From a virus, in the IMG/VR virus record IMGVR_UViG_3300032245_000936, positions 1 through 64,000 of that record: a stretch of DNA of 64,000 nucleotides, one strand, 5' to 3'. Of this stretch, positions 57,450 to 64,000 are shown one piece after another (positions within the stretch are counted from its first letter, which is position 1; every line of letters starts with the position of its first letter). The position numbers and the translations under genes are program-made. The notes under the pieces are model-generated. The model made no database searches, had not been told where the DNA came from, and was given only the letters and a program-made list of their open reading frames with translations.

Positions 57450-58183
57450 TTTCTATAGATCTCGTTTAATTTTAATACAGTATTTAAGAGCTCTATGTCA
57501 AACATATCTGCTAGTGCTTTTGTATCTTTAGGCAAGCACGGGCCACCAAAGCCTCGCTGGCCATCTGGGCCCGGAACTTGAAAATGATGTGTGCCCATCC
57601 ATGGCTGCATTTTTAACACATCAACGATACTGTTGTAGTCAGCGCCCAGCTCATTGGCAACATCATATATGGCATTCATGTATGTTACTTTGAGTGCATA
57701 AAAACTGTTCATTGTGTATTTGGCCAATGCCGCAGTTTTTATGTCTGTGAATTTTACTGTGCTCATGTTCACATCAGAGTATTTGCGATACAGATCTGCC
57801 ACACGCTGAGTTTTGTCTGTGTCACCACCTAGTAGTACAAAAGGCGGGTTAATAAAATCATCTGCGGCTGTTGCACGGCTTAAAAACTCGGGGTTGTAAA
57901 CAATGTCGTATTGTTCTAGCACATGTGGAAGTGCTGTGCTTTTTACAACAACAATTCCTTGGTAATTGGTACTTTTAATACGTTCCAATGTTTCACGTAG
58001 TATTTGATAGTTGCTATGATCAGTAGGAGTAGGCACACATACAAAAACAGCGTCAGGATTTTCCCCACACATATATTCTATGCTGAGATCGTTGTATGCA
58101 GGGTCAGAGAGCATCACTGCGGTTTTACTAAACCCAGTTGCCACCGCCTTGCCAACCATTCCGTAACCAATTATTCCGATCAT
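57446..58183 (-). CDS. UDP-glucose/GDP-mannose dehydrogenase-like, short
   Basis: 245 residues against about 430 for UDP-glucose 6-dehydrogenase. GIIGYGMVGKAVATGF is the NAD loop, VFVCVPTPT and VVVKSTALP the following strands, YNPEFLSRATA, AALAKYTMNSFYALKVTYMN and the catalytic Cys in GFGGPCLPKDT. The C-terminal UDP-binding domain is missing. Such truncated forms occur in phages. Preceded by its own host-type promoter. It may be active on a smaller donor or as a partner. Confidence 0.8.
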   Translation of the reverse strand: MIGIIGYGMVGKAVATGFSKTAVMLSDPAYNDLSIEYMCGENPDAVFVCVPTPTDHSNYQILRETLERIKSTNYQGIVVVKSTALPHVLEQYDIVYNPEFLSRATAADDFINPPFVLLGGDTDKTQRVADLYRKYSDVNMSTVKFTDIKTAALAKYTMNSFYALKVTYMNAIYDVANELGADYNSIVDVLKMQPWMGTHHFQVPGPDGQRGFGGPCLPKDTKALADMFDIELLNTVLKLNEIYRK

Positions 58184-58199
58184 GAGTTCTTTCGTAGAA

Positions 58200-58233
58200 A
58201 CAGGTGTTATTGTAGCAAAACAACAACACCTGT
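58200..58233 (-). repeat. 9-bp inverted repeat over the dehydrogenase promoter
   Basis: ACAGGTGTT (58200-58208) and AACACCTGT (58225-58233) are exact inverse copies with a 16-base centre, spanning the -10 and spacer of the minus-strand promoter. It could be an operator for a repressor, or a terminator for the tail-fibre gene upstream; the T-run after it is short. Confidence 0.5.
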
Positions 58234-58238
58234 GTCAA
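58209..58238 (-). promoter_or_regulatory. Sigma70-type promoter, minus strand
   Basis: TTGACA (58238-58233) and TACAAT (58214-58209) on the minus strand, 18-base spacer, in the 68-base gap between the tail-fibre gene and the dehydrogenase. Confidence 0.6.
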
Positions 58239-58251
58239 GTACTATTTTAGA

Positions 58252-60315
58252 TTATCGAATTGTAACAGCGGCTTCAACTAGTTCTTCGCCTGATGTTACT
58301 TTTTCTTGCAGAGTACGTCCAATTACATTAAATGCTGTGGCTTCACCGGGTTTGGCAGCACGGGCCACTCCATTTCCTGCACTTACCAAACGGCCATTGC
58401 GTTCTACTGGGCCAACCACACGCACAGGAACTCGTCCTGCTAGTGCAACTGGAAGACCATCTGAACCTGCATTCAGCACATGTCCTGGATTGGTAGAAAT
58501 TACGCCAAACACATTTTCACTTGCATCGTCGTTCTCTTGAGTAATTTCAGCTGAGCCGCCAATTCTTACTAGTGTACCTGGTGCGTAGTCTATGTCACTT
58601 GCATAACGTTCTGCCAAGTCAGCGTATCTTGCTTGAATTGACACACCGTAGATGTTGTTCCACCATGCGCCTGAGCTACCTAGGTTAACTGCGGCATTAC
58701 CAGCTGGCAATGGAGCAGAAACAAATGTTGCTGTACCGCCAACTGTCAATGTGGTTAACTGTGCTCCACTGGCATAAATTACACCAAAACGACTTGTGGA
58801 TTGACCAATGTCGCCTGACAGGTTAGCACCAAAGTGTGGAAGGCTAGTAACAGTCACCGCACCAGAGTAGATGTTGGCAAAAGTACGCAATGGAGTTCCA
58901 AGTTCGTACTGGTTATCTGTAGATGGCTTGAGCGTACCTGTTAGGTCCAATGAGCCATCTCTGTTTAACTTGTTTGCAGTATGGTTACTGACTTCACCTT
59001 GTAGAGCATATACGTTAGAGAACATACTGCCAGCTGGACCTGGTACTGCACCAGCACCTGGTTGTCCAAGGTTACTTAGTACGTTGGCATGAATTGCAGA
59101 AACGTTTGCCCATAAAGTCAAAAGGTTTCCTGCAAATGTATCGTTGGTTGTGAAACGTGCGTATGCGTTTGCGGTATATCCGCCTTGAGCAATCGCTAAC
59201 AACGTTGGGTTATTAAAGCCCAACTGTGATTGTAACAAACGAACGTTACCATACATGGCTGTGTATGAACCAGTTGTGGTCAATACGTTAGCAACAATAG
59301 TACCAATACTGGTATTCAATGTGTTAACGTTTGATGCCAAGTAGGTTTGTAATGTGCTTGCTAGGTTGTCAACATAGTTCTTGGTTGCAACACCTAGACC
59401 AGTTTGTGGGTCGGCCAACACTGTGATCAAACCAGATGATTTGTCAACTGTTAATACGTTAACTGTGGCACCAGCCGCGTTGTCAGGTTTGGATTGAATT
59501 ACTAAACCGTTACCACGTACACGACTGAATAGGTTAACGTTTTGACCAGCGACTGTGATTGTGAAGTCTGTCACTGTACCGCCAAGTTCTTGAATGGCCA
59601 AACCGTCTGGTGTTTGAATAACCAATTGGTTATTCAAAACTGCATTGGTCTTGGTTAAGAACTGGTTAGCTGGGACTCCGCCTAGATAAGCAGAGTTGTT
59701 GGCATTTTCATAATACAACAACGATGGAACGTTGTCAGAATTTAGGTTAAAGCCCGGCTTAACAGTTGCAAAGCCTGGCAATGTTGTTTGTGGTGTAAAT
59801 GCAGAGTCTTTTGACAAGATAGCAACCAAACGGTTCTGCACATAGAACTTGACAACCACGTGCGGAAATAGTGTGGTATCAATGATTGTGTCAGCAACCG
59901 CACCAGATGTACCAGTGGTTGTGGTAAAGCTAGGGCCAATAATAACCCAGGCTGCACCAGAGTATACTTTTAACTGCTGATTAACTGAGTCAAACCACAA
60001 GTCACCAGCAACTGCATTGGTTGGTTGATCTGCTAGACTCTGGGCACCAGAAATTGACTTCCACGTACCATATGTGTCGTAGACTTGTAACACTCGTGTG
60101 TCTGATTTCCACCATAATTGTCCTACTAGCGGATATAATGGTGCGCTTCTGTTAGAGAAGTTTTCTAGCAGTTTTACAAAATTCTCGTTCAGGAACGTGC
60201 CATAACCAGCATAGTTCTTTCCGATCAGTGTTAGACTGGTAGTGATGTTATTGGTCTGACCGTCTGCGACCACTGTCAACGGCGTTCCGTCTGATTTTAC
60301 TATGTTATAGCTCAT
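58252..60315 (-). CDS. Large tail-fibre/virion protein, paralogue of 60355-63126
   Basis: 687 residues. The N-terminus SYNIVKSDGTPLTVVADGQT and LVGQLWWKSDTRVLQVYDTY is shared with the next protein, a module repeated three times in the first 150 residues (QLWW..., GDLWFDSVNQQLKVYSG...). The centre is beta-rich repetitive shaft. The C-terminus has YADLAERYASDIDYAPGTL, VFGVISTNPGHVLNAG and LAGRVPVRVVGPVERNG, a conserved terminal domain of T4-like distal fibre or collar proteins. Probably host-recognition. Confidence 0.8.
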   Translation of the reverse strand: MSYNIVKSDGTPLTVVADGQTNNITTSLTLIGKNYAGYGTFLNENFVKLLENFSNRSAPLYPLVGQLWWKSDTRVLQVYDTYGTWKSISGAQSLADQPTNAVAGDLWFDSVNQQLKVYSGAAWVIIGPSFTTTTGTSGAVADTIIDTTLFPHVVVKFYVQNRLVAILSKDSAFTPQTTLPGFATVKPGFNLNSDNVPSLLYYENANNSAYLGGVPANQFLTKTNAVLNNQLVIQTPDGLAIQELGGTVTDFTITVAGQNVNLFSRVRGNGLVIQSKPDNAAGATVNVLTVDKSSGLITVLADPQTGLGVATKNYVDNLASTLQTYLASNVNTLNTSIGTIVANVLTTTGSYTAMYGNVRLLQSQLGFNNPTLLAIAQGGYTANAYARFTTNDTFAGNLLTLWANVSAIHANVLSNLGQPGAGAVPGPAGSMFSNVYALQGEVSNHTANKLNRDGSLDLTGTLKPSTDNQYELGTPLRTFANIYSGAVTVTSLPHFGANLSGDIGQSTSRFGVIYASGAQLTTLTVGGTATFVSAPLPAGNAAVNLGSSGAWWNNIYGVSIQARYADLAERYASDIDYAPGTLVRIGGSAEITQENDDASENVFGVISTNPGHVLNAGSDGLPVALAGRVPVRVVGPVERNGRLVSAGNGVARAAKPGEATAFNVIGRTLQEKVTSGEELVEAAVTIR

Positions 60316-60339
60316 GTGCCTTAAACTCCAAGTTAAAGT

Positions 60340-60347
60340 TATTTATT
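60340..60347 (-). promoter_or_regulatory. T4-late-type promoter box, minus strand
   Basis: AATAAATA on the minus strand, 24 bases before the tail-fibre ATG 60315, with TTGGAG as the ribosome site. Confidence 0.55.
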
Positions 60348-60354
60348 TTCATAA

Positions 60355-63126
60355 TTACGGTAGGTATTGGAACCATATATCGTTGTCTGCTCCGTCGCCA
60401 GATCCAGGTGCGGCTGTAGAAATGTATTTTCTGCTACCACTCCAATATGGCACGCTTGCATAGGTTGTTGCCCAGGTTTGTACCCATCCAGTACTAGCTG
60501 CCTTAGCAGTGTTATCAGTAGCAGGCGCGGTATTACCCAGTGTCACTATCCCTGTAAATGTTGGATTGTTAATTGGTGATTTTGTGTTAGCAACAGTCAT
60601 AACAAATGCTGTGCTGGCAATCTGCAGGTTTGCTGTGCCTGCAGGCGCTGTTGGGACTGCAGGAACTCCACTAAATGCTGGACTTGCAATTGGTGCGGCG
60701 CCAGTGATATCTCCAACAACCAGAGCTACATTGCCTATTTTGCCTGCTACACTCAGTACAGGTGATGATGTTTTAACAAACTGTGTTGTGGCAATCATTG
60801 AGTTAGATGTTGTACTTGGTGCTGTGGGTGCCTCTGGTACACCAGTTAAAGTTGGACTTGCCAAGTTAGCCTTGATGCTCATCAAATTGTCGGTAACCGA
60901 CAGCATCAATACATTTGCCGCTGTTACTTTATTGTGAACATACTGGGTCGTGGCAATCATTGTACTAACATTACTGTCAGTTGGTGTCACTGATTGCGGA
61001 ACGCCAGTTAGTACAGGGCTTGCAAGCGGAGCTTTTAGTGCTAACTGTTGATCTGTATAGTCTCTGAGAGTTGTTACTAGGTTACCAACAAACCAAGTAT
61101 GTGCAATTTGCAGAGTGCGTGTTGCGTCACCGCTGGCTGGACTTGGTACTGTTGGAATACCAGTGAACTCTGGGCTGGCAATGTTGGCTCTTAATAAGAT
61201 CTGAGCATCTTGTGTTAGTGCATTGGCAGTGAATTTGTTGTCTAGATCATCTAGTCCGGTTGTAACAAACTCTGTTGTTGCCAATAGTGTTGAGCTGTCG
61301 CCTTGATTTGCAGTTGGTGCTCTTGGGAATCCAGTAAATGTTGGATCAGCAATGTACGCTTTGAGATCAACATCTACTCGCAGAGCATCGGCAGTGGCAA
61401 TAATTGTATTGGCCAATGCACTTATGTTGCTAAAACTTCGTCTGTTAACAGGTGCGCTTGGACCAATCAGTGTGTTTACATTGTTTTCAAGATTAAGTGT
61501 TACCGCTGCGTTTGCTTGGTCAACATAATTTTTAGTAGCAACGCCCAATGATGATGTTGGATCCATACGAACTTCAACATTACCGTAGCCGCCATTGATG
61601 TATAAACTGCGTACACGATTTCCAGCAAGTGTAAAAGTCTCGCCTAGTCCAATGTTAGCAGGACTGCTTAAAAGAATTTGACTATTGCCGCTGAATATAT
61701 CTGCTACAACAATTCTATCTTGTGCGCTGACATTTCCGCTAACAATAATATCGCCAACGAATACATTACCTGTACTCTGCACTGAGATCAAATTTGATAA
61801 CACTGCCCCAATAGAAGCTGTGGCACTACGAGGTGTTGTTGTGGCAACACTGGTATAGACGCTGATATCGTGCCCGAAGCCATTGCTATCAATTTGAATA
61901 TCGCCACCAGCTGGCGGTGCTTTGATGCTAAAGTTGTTGTCTGCACCAACATACAAGTTGCCAGTGGCCAGACTTACATCTCCTAAGAATGTTTCATCTC
62001 TGTCTCGACGTGCATAGTTGTCAGGAGTAACATTGTTTAATTTTAGTGCATTTGACACTGTGCCATTGAACATGTAATCTTTGTCGACGCCACCTTGTAA
62101 TTCTACCAGCTCGCCTGTTGCAACTGCTGTAGTTGTGTTAATAGTTACAGTTGAATTTGCTGAATCAATTGACCCAACTGTGATTCCTGATGAAAACGCT
62201 ACATTGCCACTGATAAAATAATCGCCAATTCTTATATTTTCAGTGCTGGATAGTTGTATTGTGGTCTCACCTGATGAACCTTGTGCTGTTGCTGTAACTG
62301 TTTTGACCACTCTGCCTGCGGTAGTACTGTGTAATGTTATACCTGGGCCAATGATTCTGAATCCTTCGATTGCAGAAGCAACTGCTAGAGTAAATTCTGC
62401 GTCCTTGCTGGTAACGCCAAGTACCTTGCCGTTGGTATAAATTAAACCAATGGTATGAACAATTCCGTTTGTGTCTGTTACTGTGCGTGGAGATATGCTG
62501 GTATTGCGTTGTGATCGTGTCCAACTTGGTCCAACTATGTACCACCCGGATCCATTGACAAATGTAACTGTCTCACCGTATCCAATGGTATAAGGATTAG
62601 TAATGCGAACGGTTGTTCCACTGGTAATTTGCTCAACTACTGCAAAGTCAACAGGTCCAATATTAGCGTGTTGTACTATGTCACCTACTTGAATACCGGT
62701 TGTGGTGTTTACTGTTACCACATTGCCAGTGCTAGGCAATGTTGAAGTCAATACGTTTGTGGTTTGACCAGACCAAACTTTCATTTGATACTCAGTAGTG
62801 TCCCACCATAGGTCGCCTATACGAGCACCTGCTGTTGCTGGTGTGCTACCGGAACTGATTAAAAATGCCAGTGGTTTCCAGTTTGTGCCTTCCCATGCGC
62901 TTAGTAACTTGGTTGTGGTGTTCATCCACAGTTGGCCAACCAATGGTAAAATTGGTGCCGCGCTGTTGGCAAAATTTTCCATCAAGTGGACAAAGTTGTC
63001 GTTGATGAATACGCCGTAACCAGAATAATTTCTACCAACTAGCGTAATACCGTAATCAGTATTAAGCTGGGTATCTGGTACTGGAACCAGTGTGTCACCG
63101 TTTGTTTTAATTATTGTATATGACAT
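60355..63126 (-). CDS. Large tail-fibre protein with C-terminal repeats
   Basis: 923 residues. The N-terminus SYTIIKTNGDTLVPVPDTQ and LVGQLWMNTTTKLLSAWEG is shared with the protein at 58252. Between about residues 600 and 890 there are six copies of a 40-45 residue fibre repeat, with phrases such as SPTLTGVPEAPTAP, then TTQFV: adjacent units are PTFTGFPRAP, PEFTGIPTVP, PVLTGVPQSV, PTLTGVPEAP, PAFSGVPAVP and PTFTGIVTLG. These are typical of phage long-tail-fibre/lambda Stf-type shafts. The end (PGSGDGADNDIWFQYLP) may be a tip. Confidence 0.85.
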   Translation of the reverse strand: MSYTIIKTNGDTLVPVPDTQLNTDYGITLVGRNYSGYGVFINDNFVHLMENFANSAAPILPLVGQLWMNTTTKLLSAWEGTNWKPLAFLISSGSTPATAGARIGDLWWDTTEYQMKVWSGQTTNVLTSTLPSTGNVVTVNTTTGIQVGDIVQHANIGPVDFAVVEQITSGTTVRITNPYTIGYGETVTFVNGSGWYIVGPSWTRSQRNTSISPRTVTDTNGIVHTIGLIYTNGKVLGVTSKDAEFTLAVASAIEGFRIIGPGITLHSTTAGRVVKTVTATAQGSSGETTIQLSSTENIRIGDYFISGNVAFSSGITVGSIDSANSTVTINTTTAVATGELVELQGGVDKDYMFNGTVSNALKLNNVTPDNYARRDRDETFLGDVSLATGNLYVGADNNFSIKAPPAGGDIQIDSNGFGHDISVYTSVATTTPRSATASIGAVLSNLISVQSTGNVFVGDIIVSGNVSAQDRIVVADIFSGNSQILLSSPANIGLGETFTLAGNRVRSLYINGGYGNVEVRMDPTSSLGVATKNYVDQANAAVTLNLENNVNTLIGPSAPVNRRSFSNISALANTIIATADALRVDVDLKAYIADPTFTGFPRAPTANQGDSSTLLATTEFVTTGLDDLDNKFTANALTQDAQILLRANIASPEFTGIPTVPSPASGDATRTLQIAHTWFVGNLVTTLRDYTDQQLALKAPLASPVLTGVPQSVTPTDSNVSTMIATTQYVHNKVTAANVLMLSVTDNLMSIKANLASPTLTGVPEAPTAPSTTSNSMIATTQFVKTSSPVLSVAGKIGNVALVVGDITGAAPIASPAFSGVPAVPTAPAGTANLQIASTAFVMTVANTKSPINNPTFTGIVTLGNTAPATDNTAKAASTGWVQTWATTYASVPYWSGSRKYISTAAPGSGDGADNDIWFQYLP

Positions 63127-63132
63127 AATTTA

Positions 63133-63804
63133 TTATCCTATCGAGCTCAGGTTTGTCAAGGTTTGTATACGCACTGTGTAATCAACCTGTACCAGTCTGT
63201 TCAATGATTTTTGAACAGGGTGAAAGATCACGTGTGTTAGCAGTTTTCCGGCGCCAAGAACACCATCAGGTGATCTTGCCTTGATACCCAGTTCGTCGAA
63301 AGTAAATGCGTCATTTAATGTTGAGCTGTTGTCGAAAACACTTTGAGTAGCTGGCTCACCGTAGTCTAGCAGGCAGGTTATTTTGATATCAGTAAAAGCA
63401 TTTCCTGGTATGTGGCGTACCTCCATTTTATTATGGAAAGGATCAGGATTGTTTGCTGTGTCTGTATCGTCAATTACCTTGAAATATGTTGGGTTGTACA
63501 AATTAGCGTTTTGGCTGTTGGTATTAGGAATCAAATAAGTGATAACTCCAGTGGAATCCACTGCACTGCCCCCGTTGCCAAAGTGCATTTCGTACATGAA
63601 TAGCTGATCACGGTGGCTTAAACTGTAGGCCAATGCTTCACTCATGTTTTCGTAGTGAATTGCATTTGGCTTGTCTACGTACACTTCGCCAGATTCTGGA
63701 TCGTGAATTTTAATATGCCCGCGAACATACACTCCTCCCACGTCGTTTGGACGTTGTGACTGAGTTACGGGCTGTTCCTGTGGATTGTCTGTATTTTGAT
63801 TCAT
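63133..63804 (-). CDS. Probable structural/baseplate-associated protein
   Basis: 223 residues from ATG 63804 (an ATG at 63819 adds five). VYVRGHIKIHDPESGEVYVD and FGNGGSAVDSTGVITYLIPN give a beta-sandwich-like pattern familiar from T4-like virion proteins located before tail-fibre genes. No known name assigned. The start lies five bases after a TAAATA box, without a well-placed Shine-Dalgarno. Confidence 0.6.
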   Translation of the reverse strand: MNQNTDNPQEQPVTQSQRPNDVGGVYVRGHIKIHDPESGEVYVDKPNAIHYENMSEALAYSLSHRDQLFMYEMHFGNGGSAVDSTGVITYLIPNTNSQNANLYNPTYFKVIDDTDTANNPDPFHNKMEVRHIPGNAFTDIKITCLLDYGEPATQSVFDNSSTLNDAFTFDELGIKARSPDGVLGAGKLLTHVIFHPVQKSLNRLVQVDYTVRIQTLTNLSSIG

Positions 63805-63809
63805 ATCCT

Positions 63810-63817
63810 TATTTAGC
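63810..63817 (-). promoter_or_regulatory. T4-late-type promoter box with start on the ATG, minus strand
   Basis: GCTAAATA on the minus strand with a five-base gap (AGGAT) before ATG 63804. Predicted transcription start is at the ATG. Confidence 0.5.
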
Positions 63818-63830
63818 ATGTTGCATTATC

Positions 63831-64000
63831 CTAAGATGTAAGAGTACGTATACCCAGGCTGGTAATTAAGTTTCCTGCTGTGATATTGCCTGAAATTGTG
63901 GCGCTGGGTGTATCGCAAAAACTTCTGGTAAGCCCGGTTAGAGTACTATTTGACTCCCAGGCTTTTTCGTATAAAATAACTTCTTCTCTAACCCTAACAG
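63831..64000 (-). CDS. C-terminal part of a further virion-type protein (runs off window)
   Basis: 55 residues of a minus-strand frame open to the window edge, ending in TAG at 63831. Sequence contains REEVILYEKAWESNS and ATISGNITAGNLITSLGIRT, beta-type Thr/Ser-rich sequence like tail proteins. It stops 14 bases before the late box of the next gene. Confidence 0.5.
   Translation of the reverse strand, partial: VRVREEVILYEKAWESNSTLTGLTRSFCDTPSATISGNITAGNLITSLGIRTLTS

Noticed and set aside
1-64000. tRNA genes, CRISPR arrays, insertion sequences
   Set aside because: None found by eye: gaps are short (at most about 124 bases), no spaced direct repeats, no transposase frames. Small tRNAs overlapping genes could be missed.
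1-64000. Cyanophage identity
   Set aside because: Several small genes resemble those of marine T4-like cyanophages, but no photosynthesis, phycobilin or carbon-metabolism genes occur, and the cytochrome type fits proteobacteria better.

Overview
The window is a densely coded, nearly gap-free stretch of a T4-like (myovirus-type) phage genome. The evidence is a family-B DNA polymerase of the gp43 type, a gp45 sliding clamp, a DsbA-like DNA-binding protein, a T4-type 5'-3' exonuclease/RNase H, phage thymidylate synthase and dihydrofolate reductase, long tail-fibre proteins, and many small ATGA-overlapping genes of kinds familiar from marine and freshwater T4-like phages. The host is not identified by the sequence. 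A signal-peptide-bearing cytochrome c of the c-551/c-552 type, an ErpA-like Fe-S carrier and a DksA/TraR zinc finger point to an aerobic proteobacterium. No photosynthesis genes, tRNA genes, CRISPR arrays or insertion sequences were seen.

Layout. 1-0.6 kb (+): a fatty-acid desaturase entering from the left edge and broken by an in-frame TAG. 0.6-8.3 kb (+): replication core (dsbA-like, membrane protein, polymerase, clamp) followed by a DpdA-like DNA transglycosylase and small conserved genes. 8.3-20 kb (+): glycosyltransferase, Bax-inhibitor-like membrane protein, galE and a 7-deazaguanine block (folE, queD, queE) interleaved with sugar-nucleotide-type enzymes (cytidylyltransferase, heptose-epimerase-like, HIT, phosphoribosyltransferase). 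20-34.8 kb (+): RNase H, a run of small phage proteins, cytochrome c, a ParB-like protein, a MoxR/VWA pair, and the folA-thyA pair. From 34.8 kb the coding strand is mostly minus. 34.8-45.6 kb: kinase-nucleotidyltransferase fusion, erpA, sulfotransferase-like protein, deacetylases, epimerase, amidinotransferase, two more desaturases, Asp/Asn hydroxylase, glycosyltransferase and a short DegT-like aminotransferase. 45.6-52 kb (-): eight radical-SAM genes in a row, almost all overlapping by 1-4 bases. 52-57.4 kb (-): three unrecognised proteins, a cysteine-rich short tail fibre with an S74-type chaperone end, and two SPASM radical-SAM genes. 57.4-64 kb (-): a short UDP-glucose dehydrogenase-like protein, two large paralogous tail-fibre proteins and two structural-type proteins.

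How the genes fit together. FolE, QueD, QueE and DpdA form a route to a 7-deazaguanine base in phage DNA. No QueC is visible here, so the carboxy form (dCDG) is the simplest prediction unless queC lies outside the window or comes from the host. The minus-strand accessory region combines sugar and amine chemistry with ten radical-SAM enzymes (eleven with QueE), and the phage carries its own A-type Fe-S carrier. The most unusual feature is a tail-fibre protein with eight cysteines in a regular C-x-C-x3 repeat plus four more at its N-terminus, encoded next to two SPASM maturase-like enzymes. This suggests a peptide-modified (RiPP-like) tail tip.

Regulation. Several sigma70-type promoters with 17-18 bp spacers and many T4-late-type TAAATA boxes are visible. 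A striking subset puts the expected transcription start on, or within a few bases of, the start codon, with no Shine-Dalgarno sequence. No stretch over 300 bases lacks a gene; the longest gap is about 124 bases.
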